The notes under the pieces were generated by a model. The model was not told the origin of the DNA and ran no database searches. It worked only from the letters and a program-made list of their open reading frames with translations. A DNA stretch of 64,000 nt from Kitasatospora arboriphila (lineage in GTDB: Bacteria; Actinomycetota; Actinomycetes; Mycobacteriales; Mycobacteriaceae): contig NZ_JNYV01000002.1 in assembly GCF_000717275.1 (NCBI RefSeq), positions 1,302,001 through 1,366,000 on the forward strand, given 5' to 3'. The position numbers were made by a program, and so were the translations under genes. Positions 30,370 to 42,184 of this stretch are shown here, piece by piece (the first letter of the stretch is position 1; each line of letters opens with the position of its first letter).

Positions 30370-30400
30370 ACTGTAGGAGTTCAAGTTAACTTGAAGTCAA
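30370..30400 (-). promoter_or_regulatory. MerR/SoxR-type promoter of the ABC exporter
   Basis: On the minus strand TTGACT (-35, 30400-30395) and TACAGT (-10, 30375-30370) are 19 bp apart. The perfect palindrome TTCAAGTTAACTTGAA (30380-30395) fills the spacer. A 19-bp spacer with a dyad inside is the hallmark of MerR-family activation. The 14-bp core TCAAGTTAACTTGA is the same as the SoxR box of the E. coli soxS promoter as I remember it, with the same spacing to -10. Confidence 0.8.
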
Positions 30401-30505
30401 TTGAATATGCGCACAGCTGAATCCGCCCGGCCTCCGGGACGGTGCGGGTTTGTGGTGAACTGGAAAGACCTGTGCTGGACAGAGCTGGACGATGAGGAGA
30501 TCACT

Positions 30506-31513
30506 GTGGCATTGCGACTCGGATACAAGGCTTCGGCAGAGCAGTTCAATCCGCGTGAGCTCGTCGAGATCGCGGTGGCGGCCGAGGCCCACGGTATGGA
30601 TTCGGTTGCGGTGTCCGATCATTTTCAGCCGTGGCGTCACAACGGTGGGCATGCCCCGTTCTCGCTGGCGTGGATGGCGGCGGTGGGAGAGCGTACCAAC
30701 CGCGTGCAGATCGGTACCTCGGTGATGACACCGACCTTCCGCTACAACCCGGCGGTCATCGCGCAGGCCTTCGCTTCGATGGCGTGCATGTACCCCGGAC
30801 GCATCATGCTCGGCGTGGGTACGGGTGAGGCACTCAACGAGTACGCCACCGGTTTTCAGGGGGAGTGGCCCGAGTTCAAGGAACGCTTCGCCCGGCTGCG
30901 CGAATCGGTCCGGTTGATGCGGGAGTTGTGGACCGGTGAAGAGGTGACGTTCGAGGGCGAGTACTACCACACCCAGGGCGCCTACATGTATGACATTCCC
31001 GAGCAGCCGGTGCCGGTGTACATCGCTGCCGGTGGCCCGGTGGTCGCCCGCTACGCAGGACGCGCTGGTGATGGTTTCATCTGTACCTCGGGCAAGGGCA
31101 TGGACCTCTACACCGAGAAGCTGATCCCGTCGGTGAAGGAAGGGGCCGACAAGGCCGAACGCGACTTCGAGGACATCGACCGGATGATCGAGATCAAGAT
31201 CTCCTACGATCCCGATCCTGAGCTGGCGTTGGAGAACTGTCGTTTCTGGGCGCCGTTGTCGTTGACCGCCGAGCAGAAGCACAGCGTCAACTCGTCCACC
31301 GAGATGGAACGCCTGGCCGACGAACTGCCGATCGAGCAGGTCGCCAAACGCTGGATCGTCGCCTCAGACCCGGACGAGGCCGTGGAGAAGGTCAAGCAGT
31401 ACACCGATGCGGGCCTGAACCACCTGGTCTTCCACGCCCCCGGGCACGACCAGCAGCGGTTCCTCGAGAACTTCCAGAAAGACCTCGAACCCCGCCTGCG
31501 CAAGCTGGGCTGA
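30506..31513 (+). CDS. fgd: F420-dependent glucose-6-phosphate dehydrogenase
   Basis: Fgd oxidises glucose-6-phosphate to 6-phosphogluconolactone while reducing coenzyme F420, the main source of F420H2 in mycobacteria. The 335-residue luciferase-fold protein keeps [66 protein letters not shown] and [17 protein letters not shown], an almost continuous match to M. tuberculosis Fgd1 as recalled. GTG 30506 with GAGGAG 6 nt upstream is the start. It is separated from pta by five genes here, whereas fgd1 and pta adjoin in M. tuberculosis. Confidence 0.97.
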   Translation: MALRLGYKASAEQFNPRELVEIAVAAEAHGMDSVAVSDHFQPWRHNGGHAPFSLAWMAAVGERTNRVQIGTSVMTPTFRYNPAVIAQAFASMACMYPGRIMLGVGTGEALNEYATGFQGEWPEFKERFARLRESVRLMRELWTGEEVTFEGEYYHTQGAYMYDIPEQPVPVYIAAGGPVVARYAGRAGDGFICTSGKGMDLYTEKLIPSVKEGADKAERDFEDIDRMIEIKISYDPDPELALENCRFWAPLSLTAEQKHSVNSSTEMERLADELPIEQVAKRWIVASDPDEAVEKVKQYTDAGLNHLVFHAPGHDQQRFLENFQKDLEPRLRKLG

Positions 31514-31534
31514 CACCCCCCGCCCCCCCGAAAG

Positions 31535-31585
31535 TGTGCCCTTTTGGCGAGCAAACTCCCAGGTGGGAGTCGCCAAAACGGCACA
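31535..31585. terminator. long bipartite hairpin between convergent genes
   Basis: The 51-nt element has arms TGTGCC/GGCACA (6 bp), a C-C mismatch, TTTTGGCG/CGCCAAAA (8 bp), a 5-nt bulge, ACTCCC/GGGAGT (6 bp) and an AGGT loop. It sits between the stops of fgd and the DUF1206 gene and so probably terminates both transcripts. It lacks a T-tract, and its length raises the option of a dispersed repeat. Confidence 0.7.
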
Positions 31586-31595
31586 TCATCGGGAG

Positions 31596-32429
31596 TTACA
31601 TACGCGAGTAGCGAGCCATCGCGAAGCTGTAGACGCCGTAGGCCGCGATGCCGATGGCGGCGAGCACCAGTAGGAACTGGCCGAACGGTGCGTCGCCGAG
31701 CGTCTTGATCGCACCGTCGATGCCCGTGGCCTTGGACGGATCCGACTTCACCGATGCCACGATCACCAGAATCCCTGCGCCGGCCAGCACGAGACCCTTG
31801 GCGGTGTAGCCGACCACGCCCAATGGGGTGACTACCTTACCGTCGGAGACCTTGAGGTCGTCGAGGAAGTTCTTCGTCACTCCCTTGTAGACGTGGTAGG
31901 CGCCGACGGCGATGATGATCAGCCCGATGATGACGAGCAGGGTCTTGCCCGCTCCGTTCTCCATCAATCGCGCCGACAGCCCCGAGTTCTGCTTCCCGCT
32001 CGATTGTCCACTGCCACGGGCGAACTGAACCGCCGAGAACGCAAAGGCGAAGTAGACGACCGCCAGGCTCAGAGCCTTCAGACGGTCGAAGAGGGCGGAC
32101 GCGTCCTTCTTTCCTTCGGAGTCGCTCCCGTCGCCCGGCTCGGTGGCGTGTGGTCCGACGATGGTCTCGGCCAGTCGCCACAGCGCCATGGCCACGAAGG
32201 CCACCGCGGCGAGCCACAACACGAACTTGCCGCCCGAGTTGTTTGCGAGGGTTCCGAGTGCGCCGGACTGATCGGCGCTGCCGCCGGAACCGAATGCCAG
32301 CCGGAAGATGATGTACGCGATCAGCAGGTGCAGCAGTCCGCTCACGACGTGCCCGGCTCGCGCCAGGCGTTCGAAGGCGGAGCTGTCCGTGGCCCGATCG
32401 ACGGCGCCGGAGACTGATTTGTCGGTCAT
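31596..32429 (-). CDS. DUF1206 membrane protein
   Basis: The 277-residue protein has six TM helices arranged as three DUF1206 repeats. Each pairs an ARAGHVVSGLLHLLIAYI-like, VVYFAFAFSAVQF-like or VGYTAKGLVLAGAGI-like helix with a following F-G-x-x-L/V segment (APFGQFLLVLAAIGIAAYGVYSF at the end). Actinobacteria often have one such protein of unknown function. ATG 32429 (MTDKSV) is preferred to the upstream in-frame ATG. The 250 bp upstream (32430-32682) contain no gene but carry a TGAGTC-N6-GACTCA repeat at 32624-32641. Confidence 0.85.
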   Translation of the reverse strand: MTDKSVSGAVDRATDSSAFERLARAGHVVSGLLHLLIAYIIFRLAFGSGGSADQSGALGTLANNSGGKFVLWLAAVAFVAMALWRLAETIVGPHATEPGDGSDSEGKKDASALFDRLKALSLAVVYFAFAFSAVQFARGSGQSSGKQNSGLSARLMENGAGKTLLVIIGLIIIAVGAYHVYKGVTKNFLDDLKVSDGKVVTPLGVVGYTAKGLVLAGAGILVIVASVKSDPSKATGIDGAIKTLGDAPFGQFLLVLAAIGIAAYGVYSFAMARYSRM

Positions 32430-32682
32430 GGTGAACCCTTCAGCTGCAGAACTCGCAGGCACGATGTTCGACCTGAGATCTACTCAACCCTAGTGCGGAT
32501 GGTTGTGTCGATCACAATGCGGCCGATTCGGTCGACAGCTCCGAACTGTTTGTCTACGTTGGTGGACTTGTTCGGCTCGGGTGTGCAGGAAGCGCCCGCC
32601 GACACTTGAAGGCATCCAAGAAGTGAGTCACCGCCGACTCAGATGTGCCGGCCCGTCACCCGCTTACTTGAGGAGTTTTATC

Positions 32683-32799
32683 GTGCAGTTCTTTCCCCTG
32701 ATCGTGATCACACAATCCATCGTCACGTCGGCGTGGGCCATCTACGGGATGGCCAGCATCATCGTGCGCCACGCGGATGCCGAGCCTCAGGCCGCCTGA
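32683..32799 (+). CDS. 38-aa single-pass membrane miniprotein
   Basis: A short ORF (MQFFPLIVITQSIVTSAWA, then IYGMASIIVRHADAEPQAA) has a GTG start with AGGAG 7 nt upstream and one TM helix covering residues 3-28. The strong ribosome-binding site and hydrophobic composition argue that it is expressed. Its end overlaps the convergent lysR gene by 13 nt. I recognise no family. Confidence 0.5.
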   Translation: MQFFPLIVITQSIVTSAWAIYGMASIIVRHADAEPQAA

Positions 32800-33683
32800 G
32801 GGAACGCCACCCGCTCGCGCAGCAGTTCCATGATGCGGTGCACGGCGGGGTTGTCGCGGACGGCGTCGCGGGTACGCACCGAGATCGTGCGCGTCGGCGT
32901 CGGGTTCCGCAGAGGCCGCGCGACCACCGTGGGCGGCAGGTTCCCGGTGCCCAGCTCGGGCAGCACGGTCACGCCCACACCTGCCGCGACAAAGCTGATT
33001 GCCGTTGGGTAGTCGTGCGTCTCGATGTGGAACCCTGGGCTGAATCCCGCTACCGAGCAGGCGTCGAGAATTGCCTGTCGACAGGGGCCGCGTGACACGT
33101 CGTTGTCCACCCATCGCTCGTTGCGCAACGCCGACAACTCGACCTCGTCACGTGCCGCCAATGGGTGGTTTTCCGGGAGCACCACAACGTAGGGCTCGGT
33201 GAGCAGCGGTTCGATGGCGTATCCGCGCAGCGACGTGGACGCGGCGCCCTCCACGAAGATCTCCACATCGGGCTCGCCGGAGCTGTCGTGGACGAGTTCG
33301 ATGAGGCGCAGGTCGATGCGGAGTCGGGGAAACTCGCGGGTGATCGCGGCGATGACCGGGGGTATCCAGGCAGCCCCGGCGGAGGCGAAATAGCTCACCG
33401 ACAGACTTCCGACCCGCCCCGACCGCAGGTCTGCGACAAGCGATTCCAGGTCGGCCAGACGGTCCAGCACGTGACCGGCCTCCGCGGCGATCGTACGGCC
33501 CACCGTGGTCGGCTCGATTCCACGGCCACGCTTTTCGACCAGGACCAGCCCGGTCTCCTTCTGGAGAGCGGCCAGATGCTGGCTGACGGCAGACGGTGTG
33601 TAGCCCAGCGCGGCCGCTGCGCCGTTGATGGATTCGGCGGCGACCACGGCGCGGAACAGGCGGAGGCGATGCGCGTCGAGCAT
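32787..33683 (-). CDS. LysR family transcriptional regulator
   Basis: The 298-residue regulator has an N-terminal LysR helix-turn-helix (LRLFRAVVAAESINGAAAALGYTPSAVSQHLAALQKETGLVL) and a type-2 periplasmic-binding-like effector domain (VGVTVLPEL near the C-terminus). It is divergent from an EamA transporter gene and most likely controls it through the dyad at 33712. ATG 33683 gives the usual LysR N-terminus. Confidence 0.92.
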   Translation of the reverse strand: MLDAHRLRLFRAVVAAESINGAAAALGYTPSAVSQHLAALQKETGLVLVEKRGRGIEPTTVGRTIAAEAGHVLDRLADLESLVADLRSGRVGSLSVSYFASAGAAWIPPVIAAITREFPRLRIDLRLIELVHDSSGEPDVEIFVEGAASTSLRGYAIEPLLTEPYVVVLPENHPLAARDEVELSALRNERWVDNDVSRGPCRQAILDACSVAGFSPGFHIETHDYPTAISFVAAGVGVTVLPELGTGNLPPTVVARPLRNPTPTRTISVRTRDAVRDNPAVHRIMELLRERVAFPQAA

Positions 33684-33711
33684 GGTCGAACTGTACAGCT
33701 GCACTGAAGTG

Positions 33712-33724
33712 TTCTCAAGGAGAA
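33712..33724. promoter_or_regulatory. LysR-type T-N11-A box
   Basis: TTCTC-AAG-GAGAA is a perfect 13-bp dyad with the T-N11-A form used by LysR regulators. It lies in the 73-bp gap between lysR and the EamA transporter gene, where a LysR protein would be expected to bind. Confidence 0.6.
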
Positions 33725-33756
33725 ATCGCTTGTGCTTATGTGTTCAATGAATCAGA

Positions 33757-34674
33757 GTGGTCGCTGTGAAGATCTTGTCGAACAATCTCGCGGTGGTGGC
33801 CGCGATCGTGACGGTGCTGCTGTGGTCGTCGTCGTTTGTGGTCATCCGTTTTGTCGGTGAGACGCTGTCGCCTGGTGCGATGGCGTTCACCCGCCTCGCT
33901 GCGGGCGCTGCGGTGCTGGTTGTCATTGCGCTGCGCTATCGCCGTCCGATTCCTCGCGGCCGGGCGCTGGGACTGGTGATCGGCTACGGCCTGCTCTGGT
34001 TTGCCGCGTACACCGTGCTGCTGAACTGGGCCGAGCAACACCTCGATGCCGGAACGGCCGCGCTGCTGGTCAATTTCGCCCCCATCCTGGTGGCGGTGTT
34101 CGCAGGGTTCTTCATGGGAGAAGGCTTTCCGAAGCCGCTGGTGATCGGAATCCTCATTGCCTTCGCGGGGGTGCTGCTCATCGCCCTCGGCGGTTCGGGC
34201 GGCAGTCACAACGACGAACTCGGCATCATCCTCGGACTGATCACCGCCGTGCTGTACGCGGCCGGCGTGCTGATGCAGAAAGTGGCGCTGCGCACCGTCG
34301 ACGCCATCACGGCGACGTGGGTCGGCTGCCTGGCCGGTCTGCTCGCCACGGTGCCGTTTGCGCCTCAGGCGATCGATGAACTCTCCGACGCGTCCGTGGG
34401 GGCGATCACGGGGGTCATCTTCCTGGGCGTCGGACCCACCGCGATCGCGTTCCTGACATGGGCGTATGCGCTGACCCGTACCGATGCGGGCAAGATGGCG
34501 GCCACAACTCTGGCTGTGCCGGCGATTGCCATCGGGCTGTCCTGGGTCTTCCTCGGTGAGGTGCCCACCCCGCTGGGCCTTGTCGGTGGCGCGATGGCCC
34601 TCACGGGAGTCGCGATCAGTCGGCGCCGGTCCCGAACGACAGCCGATGTACCAGAACCGGTTGCCACCTCTTAA
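33757..34674 (+). CDS. EamA-type (DMT superfamily) exporter
   Basis: The 305-residue protein has ten TM helices in two EamA repeats: LLWSSSFVVIRFVGETLSPGAMAFTRL in the first, and AAGVLMQKVALRTVDAITATWVGC plus GVGPTAIAFLTWAYALTRTDAGKMAATTLAVPAIA in the second. These transporters commonly export amino acids or metabolites. The start is GTG 33757 without a clear ribosome-binding site; GTG 33766 is possible. A TetR gene follows after 9 nt. Confidence 0.9.
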   Translation: MVAVKILSNNLAVVAAIVTVLLWSSSFVVIRFVGETLSPGAMAFTRLAAGAAVLVVIALRYRRPIPRGRALGLVIGYGLLWFAAYTVLLNWAEQHLDAGTAALLVNFAPILVAVFAGFFMGEGFPKPLVIGILIAFAGVLLIALGGSGGSHNDELGIILGLITAVLYAAGVLMQKVALRTVDAITATWVGCLAGLLATVPFAPQAIDELSDASVGAITGVIFLGVGPTAIAFLTWAYALTRTDAGKMAATTLAVPAIAIGLSWVFLGEVPTPLGLVGGAMALTGVAISRRRSRTTADVPEPVATS

Positions 34675-34683
34675 CCTTCTTGC

Positions 34684-35244
34684 ATGGATCGAGAGCGGAT
34701 GGTCGACGCCGCCATCGCTGTGGTCGAACGGTTCGGTGCTCGCGCATTGAGCCTGACGTCGGTGGCGAGGCACGCGGGAGTGGGCCGAGCGACCGCTTAC
34801 CGGATGTTCGGTGGCCGCGACCAATTGGTGCAGGCGATCGTCGAACGCGAGGTGAAGAGGCTCGGTGCCCTGATCGCCGAGTGGACCGCCTCCGAATCCG
34901 AGCCGGCGGACAAGGTTCGTGTCCTCGTCCTCAACGTGCTCGACTACATCCGCAATCATGAAGCGCTGCAATACATCCTGAAGAACGAGCCGGAAGAGAT
35001 CATCACCACGATCGTGGCGCGTGGTCCCGACCGCACCTCCGACGTCACCATCGTGGACCTCATCGTGGCGAACAGTGTCGGCAACTTCGCGAACGAGCCG
35101 GAACTCGAGGCTGCGCTGGTGCCGGACGCTCGCCGCGCGACCGAGATGATGATCCGAATCGTGTACTCCTACATGCTCATCCCTCGGAGCGCGCTCTCCG
35201 ACGACGACATCGCGGACATGGTTGTGCGTTCGACCATCCGGTGA
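34684..35244 (+). CDS. TetR family transcriptional regulator
   Basis: The 186-residue protein has a TetR DNA-binding domain starting almost at its N-terminus (RERMVDAAIAVVERFGARALSLTSVARHAGVGRATAYRMFGGRDQLV). The C-terminal domain is helical and has no assigned ligand. It is probably in one transcript with the EamA gene. The 172 bp downstream (35245-35416) hold no gene. Confidence 0.9.
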   Translation: MDRERMVDAAIAVVERFGARALSLTSVARHAGVGRATAYRMFGGRDQLVQAIVEREVKRLGALIAEWTASESEPADKVRVLVLNVLDYIRNHEALQYILKNEPEEIITTIVARGPDRTSDVTIVDLIVANSVGNFANEPELEAALVPDARRATEMMIRIVYSYMLIPRSALSDDDIADMVVRSTIR

Positions 35245-35416
35245 GCTCGGTGTCCGGCACCTCGCAGCCCGTGCGCAGACCCGGCCAACGATGACCCGCA
35301 CAGGGCGGACATGGCAGCTCTGCTGAAAGGCAGCCGCGTACCGGATCCGGCTGGTGATCCGCCTGATGAGGCCCGTCGCACGGCCGGCCCATAGCGCCCA
35401 CATTAGGGTGGGCGGT

Positions 35417-37513
35417 ATGGGCGCTTCGTCATCGAGCAGCATCTACCTGGCCTCACCTGAAGGCGACACCGGCAAGTCGACAGTGGCGCTGGGGGTGCTG
35501 CACCTGCTGGCCGCCTCGGGTGGCCGGGTCGGGGTGTTCCGGCCGATCTCCAGAACCAAGTCCGACCGGCGCGACTACATCCTGGAGTTGCTGATCGAAC
35601 ACGATTCGACGGACCTGAGTTACGAGGATTGCATCGGCGTCACCTACGAGCAGGTCCATGCCGACCCGGAGGCAGCGCTCGGGGAGATAGTCACCCGATT
35701 CCACGCGGTGGAGGAGCGATGCGATTCCGTACTGGTGATCGGGTCGGATTACACCGACATCGCCAGTCCGTCCGAACTCAGCTTCAATGCCCGGATCGCC
35801 GCGAACCTGCAGACGCCGATGCTGTTGGCGCTCAAGGCAGCGGATCGCGCCGACGCCGAGGTGGTCGGTCTTGCCGAGTTGTGTCTGCACGAGCTGGAGC
35901 AGAACCACGCTCAGGCGGTCGCGCTGATCGCCAACCGCTGTGACCCGGATCGGCTGGACTCGGTGAAGGACGCGCTGCAGGAGGCCACCGGACTGCCGAC
36001 GTGGACGTTGCCGGAAGACCCGGTGCTGATCGCGCCGACGGTCGGGGAACTGATGGAAGAACTCGGCGGTGAGTTGTACAGCGGCGATCCCGAGCTGCTC
36101 AGCCGGGAGGCCATGCACGTGATGGTGGGCGGGATGACCATCGAGCACATCCTGGAACGACTCACCGAAGGCGTTGCCGTGATCGCGCCGGCCGACCGCT
36201 CGGATGTGCTGGTCTCGCTGGTGGCGGCCAATGCCGCCGAGGGGTTCCCCAAGCTCTCCGGCATCATCCTCAACGGTGGCATCAAGCCGCACCCGAAGAT
36301 CGCTGCGTTGATGGAGGGGTTGCAGTCGCCTCTGCCGCTCATCTGCTGTGAACAGGGAACCTACGAAACGGCAAGGGCCGCAGCCCATGCCCGCGCGAGG
36401 ATGAACATCAACTCGGTACGCAAGATCGACGTGGCTCTCAATCTGATGGAGGAGCACGTCGATTCCGTGGCGATGCTCGAGAAGCTGAAGTTGCGTATCC
36501 CCGAGGTCGTCACCCCCCAGATGTTCGAGTACCAGTTGATCGAGCGGGCACGCAAGATCCGTAAACGCATCGTGCTGCCCGAGGGCGGCGACGACCGTAT
36601 CCTGCGTGCCGCCGGACGACTGCTCCGACGCCAGGTGGCCGACCTCACCATTCTCGGAGACGAACGGGCAGTGCGGGATAGGGCCGCCGAACTCGATGTC
36701 GACCTGACCGGTGTGGACGTGATCGACCCGACGTCGTCGGAACTACTCGACGAGTTCGCCGAGGTCTACACCGAGCTGCGCAAGCACAAGGGGATGGACC
36801 TGCAGCGCGCCCGCAGCACAGTGCAGGACGTCTCGTATTTCGGAACCCTGATGGTGCAACTGGGTTACGCCGACGGCATGGTGTCGGGCGCCGTGCACAC
36901 CACCGCGCACACGATCCGGCCCGCGTTCGAGATCATCAAGACGGCGCCGGGTGTGTCGACGGTGTCGAGCGTGTTCTTCATGTGCCTCGCCGACCACGTT
37001 CTGGCGTACGGCGATTGCGCCATCGTCCCCGACCCCACCGCCGAGCAGCTGGCCGACATCGCCATCTCCTCCGCCGCCACATCTGCTCAGTTCGGCATCG
37101 AGCCGCGGGTGGCCATGTTGTCGTACTCCACCGGCGAATCGGGCAGCGGCGCAGACGTGGACAAGGTGCGCACGGCTGCCGGACTCGTCCGGGAACGAGC
37201 ACCGGAGTTGCTGGTGGAGGGACCGATTCAGTACGACGCCGCAGTCGATCCGTCGGTGGCCAAGTCGAAGATGCCCGATTCACCGGTCGCCGGACAGGCG
37301 ACGGTGCTGATCTTCCCTGATCTGAACACCGGCAACAACACCTATAAGGCCGTGCAGCGCAGCGCCGATGCGGTGGCCGTCGGTCCCGTCTTGCAAGGCT
37401 TGCGCAAACCGATCAACGACCTGTCGCGCGGTGCGCTGGTCTCGGACATCGTCAACACCGTGGCGATCACCGCCATCCAGGCCCAGGGTCAATCAGACGA
37501 CGCGGAGCAATGA
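35417..37513 (+). CDS. pta: phosphate acetyltransferase, long form
   Basis: Pta interconverts acetyl-CoA and acetyl phosphate. The 698-residue long form has an N-terminal DRTGG/P-loop-like domain ([17 protein letters not shown]), a DRTGG domain near 215-330, and a C-terminal PTA_PTB catalytic domain ([55 protein letters not shown]). ATG 35417 is 7 nt after TAGGGT, a possible -10, so the message may be leaderless. ackA begins one base after its stop. Confidence 0.96.
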   Translation: MGASSSSSIYLASPEGDTGKSTVALGVLHLLAASGGRVGVFRPISRTKSDRRDYILELLIEHDSTDLSYEDCIGVTYEQVHADPEAALGEIVTRFHAVEERCDSVLVIGSDYTDIASPSELSFNARIAANLQTPMLLALKAADRADAEVVGLAELCLHELEQNHAQAVALIANRCDPDRLDSVKDALQEATGLPTWTLPEDPVLIAPTVGELMEELGGELYSGDPELLSREAMHVMVGGMTIEHILERLTEGVAVIAPADRSDVLVSLVAANAAEGFPKLSGIILNGGIKPHPKIAALMEGLQSPLPLICCEQGTYETARAAAHARARMNINSVRKIDVALNLMEEHVDSVAMLEKLKLRIPEVVTPQMFEYQLIERARKIRKRIVLPEGGDDRILRAAGRLLRRQVADLTILGDERAVRDRAAELDVDLTGVDVIDPTSSELLDEFAEVYTELRKHKGMDLQRARSTVQDVSYFGTLMVQLGYADGMVSGAVHTTAHTIRPAFEIIKTAPGVSTVSSVFFMCLADHVLAYGDCAIVPDPTAEQLADIAISSAATSAQFGIEPRVAMLSYSTGESGSGADVDKVRTAAGLVRERAPELLVEGPIQYDAAVDPSVAKSKMPDSPVAGQATVLIFPDLNTGNNTYKAVQRSADAVAVGPVLQGLRKPINDLSRGALVSDIVNTVAITAIQAQGQSDDAEQ

Positions 37514-37514
37514 C

Positions 37515-38726
37515 ATGACATCTCAGAGCAATCCCGGCAACACCGTCCTGGTGCTCAACGCAGGCTCGTCGTCGCTGAAATATCAGCTGGTGCAGCCTGA
37601 TTCGGGAACCGTCGTGGCTCACGGCCTGGTGGAGCGGATCGGGGAGACCCAGGCGCGGGTCGAGCACGTCCAGGGTGATGAGGAAAACGAGTTCGTCGGC
37701 GAGATCGCCGACCACCAGGCCGGACTCGCCAAGGTCTTCGAATTGTTCTCGGAGGCCGGGCACGATCTGGGATCGGCAGGCATCGTCGCGGTGGGTCATC
37801 GGGTGGTCCACGGCGGACCGAAGTTCTATCGCCCCACCGTCGTCGACGATGACGTCGTTGCTGCGATCAAGGAGCTGGAGGACCTCGCGCCGCTGCACAA
37901 CCCGGTCAACCTCGTCGGCATCGAAGCGGTACGAGAGTTGTTGCCCGATGTGCCGTCTGTGGCGGTGTTCGACACCGCCTTCTTCCACGGCTTACCCGAC
38001 CATGTCGCCACGTATGCGATCGACCGCGAGTTGGCGAAGAAGCACGACATCCGGAGATATGGCTTCCACGGAACCTCGCACGAGTACGTGTCGGGGGTGA
38101 CCGCCGAGTTCCTCGGTGCCGATCGCGAGAGCCTGAATCAAATTGTGCTGCACCTCGGTAACGGAGCATCGGCGTCGGCGATCGAGGGTGGTCGCCCGGT
38201 GGAGACGTCGATGGGCCTGACCCCCCTTGAAGGCTTGGTGATGGGCACCCGTAGCGGTGATGTGGACCCGGGTGTGGTGATGTATCTGCGGCGCGCGGCA
38301 GGCATGGACGTCGACCAGATCGACACCATGCTGAACCGGAAGGCCGGGCTCAAAGGTCTCAGTGGGGAGAACGACTTTCGTACGCTCACCGAGAAGGTCG
38401 AGGCAGGCGACGCCGATGCCACGCTGGCCTACAAGGTGTATGTTCACCGGCTGCGCAAATACATCGGCGCCTACATGGTTACCCTGGGCCGTACCGACGC
38501 GATCGTCTTCACCGCGGGGGTCGGCGAGAATGCTCCGAAGTTGAGGGCCGACAGCCTCGCGGGTCTGGAGAGTTTCGGCATCCAGATCGACCCAGAACGC
38601 AACACGGCCAGAAGCCGTGAGGCGCGGATCATTTCGACCGACGACTCCGCTGTCACCGTACTCGTGGTGCCGACCAACGAAGAACTCGCGATCGCGAGGC
38701 AGTCGGTGACTGCGCTGGCCGGTTAG
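37515..38726 (+). CDS. ackA: acetate kinase
   Basis: AckA turns acetyl phosphate plus ADP into acetate and ATP; with Pta it forms the acetate overflow/assimilation route. The 403-residue ASKHA-fold protein has both signatures: [15 protein letters not shown] at the N-terminus and [11 protein letters not shown] further in, plus [12 protein letters not shown] and [21 protein letters not shown]. It is separated from pta by a single base. Transcription ends at the nested hairpin at 38767. Confidence 0.97.
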   Translation: MTSQSNPGNTVLVLNAGSSSLKYQLVQPDSGTVVAHGLVERIGETQARVEHVQGDEENEFVGEIADHQAGLAKVFELFSEAGHDLGSAGIVAVGHRVVHGGPKFYRPTVVDDDVVAAIKELEDLAPLHNPVNLVGIEAVRELLPDVPSVAVFDTAFFHGLPDHVATYAIDRELAKKHDIRRYGFHGTSHEYVSGVTAEFLGADRESLNQIVLHLGNGASASAIEGGRPVETSMGLTPLEGLVMGTRSGDVDPGVVMYLRRAAGMDVDQIDTMLNRKAGLKGLSGENDFRTLTEKVEAGDADATLAYKVYVHRLRKYIGAYMVTLGRTDAIVFTAGVGENAPKLRADSLAGLESFGIQIDPERNTARSREARIISTDDSAVTVLVVPTNEELAIARQSVTALAG

Positions 38727-38766
38727 ACGCACCGGTTCTGCCGGGAGCCAGCCCGGGTTCGGCCAG

Positions 38767-38828
38767 TCCCTCCGATTGTGTTGAGTTCCTCCGGTTGCAA
38801 CCGGAGGATGGGGCTGGAGTCGGAGGGA
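38767..38828. terminator. nested hairpin, bidirectional terminator
   Basis: A 22-bp perfect palindrome at 38787-38808 (CTCCGGTTGCAACCGGAG at its centre) is enclosed by outer arms TCCCTCCGA (38767-38775) and TCGGAGGGA (38820-38828). It lies between the convergent ends of ackA and pknG and probably stops both. Confidence 0.75.
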
Positions 38829-38854
38829 ATGGGACCTCCGCGCCGCCGCCGACC

Positions 38855-41185
<2,331 letters not shown>

Positions 41186-41191
41186 TCACCC

Positions 41192-42184
41192 CTAGTCCCG
41201 GTACGACGGTTGTGGCGGATAGTATTTCGGCCCGAGGATCGACAGCCAGCGGTCGTAGATGTCGAACCAGGTGCCGTCTTCACGCATCTTCTGCAGCACG
41301 CCATTGGTGAAACGGACGAGGTCTTCGTCGTTCTTGTTGATGCCGATGCCGTAGGGCTCCTCGCCGAGGCTCTGCCCGACGACGTGTACGTACGGATCCT
41401 GCGCGGCCATGCCCGCCAGGATCGCATCGTCGGTGGAGACCGCATCAACCTGGCCCTGCTGCACCATCACCAGGCAATCTGCCCAGGTGGAGACGGTGTC
41501 GACGATGGCGTCGGGCACCCGCTGCTGGATCCGGGCGATGGACGTGGTGCCGCGGGCCGCGCACACGCGTTTGCCGGCCAGGTCGGCAACACCGTTGATG
41601 TCGGAGCTGCGCATGGTCAAGATGCGTTGTGACGCTTCGTAATACACGGTGGAGAACGCGATGTCCCGCAGTCGCTGGCACGTGATGCTCATCGTCTTGA
41701 CCACAACATCGACCGTACTGTCTTTCAGTGCGTTCATCCGGTCGTCGGAGTTGAGGATGCGGAACTCGACCCGCTCGGGGTCACCGAAGATCGCCCGGGC
41801 CAGCTCTTTGGCGACGTCGACGTCGAAGCCCTCGATGGTGCCGCTGATCGGGTCACGGAACGAGAGCAGGTTCGACCCGATGTCCAGGCCCACCTTGAGC
41901 CAGCCCCGTTTGTAGATCGTCTCCATGGTGGTGCCCGGAGGCATCTTGCCGGGTTCGGGTAGCGGTCCCGGCGTCAGACTCGCCGTCGCATCACACGACT
42001 CGGTGGCCGGGGGCGGCTCGATCGGCACGTCGAGGCTCACCCCTGCCGGCTGTGGCCACGCGGCCGACGCCGAGGGCGGAAGACTCTCGGGCGCTTGCGC
42101 ATTGACGCAGCCGGCCACCATGGTAGTGGCGAGCACCAGCGTGCCGGCCGCCACCAGGCCGCGGACTCCATTTCGCGTGGTCAT
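41192..42184 (-). CDS. glnH: GlnH solute-binding lipoprotein of the PknG sensor
   Basis: The 330-residue protein has a lipoprotein signal (lipobox MVAGC) and a type-2 amino-acid binding domain (LKVGLDIGSNLLSFRDP, GFDVDVAKELARAIFG, VCAARGTTSIARIQ, YGIGINKNDEDLVRF). In M. tuberculosis GlnH binds aspartate/glutamate and signals through GlnX to PknG; no ABC permease or ATPase is encoded with it here either, which fits sensing rather than transport. Its start overlaps the glnX stop as ATGA. Confidence 0.93.
   Translation of the reverse strand: MTTRNGVRGLVAAGTLVLATTMVAGCVNAQAPESLPPSASAAWPQPAGVSLDVPIEPPPATESCDATASLTPGPLPEPGKMPPGTTMETIYKRGWLKVGLDIGSNLLSFRDPISGTIEGFDVDVAKELARAIFGDPERVEFRILNSDDRMNALKDSTVDVVVKTMSITCQRLRDIAFSTVYYEASQRILTMRSSDINGVADLAGKRVCAARGTTSIARIQQRVPDAIVDTVSTWADCLVMVQQGQVDAVSTDDAILAGMAAQDPYVHVVGQSLGEEPYGIGINKNDEDLVRFTNGVLQKMREDGTWFDIYDRWLSILGPKYYPPQPSYRD

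Noticed and set aside
33736..35442. 568-codon open frame antisense to the EamA and TetR genes
   Set aside because: Composition is Arg/His/Asp-rich without recognisable motifs, and it would cover two well-defined genes on the other strand.
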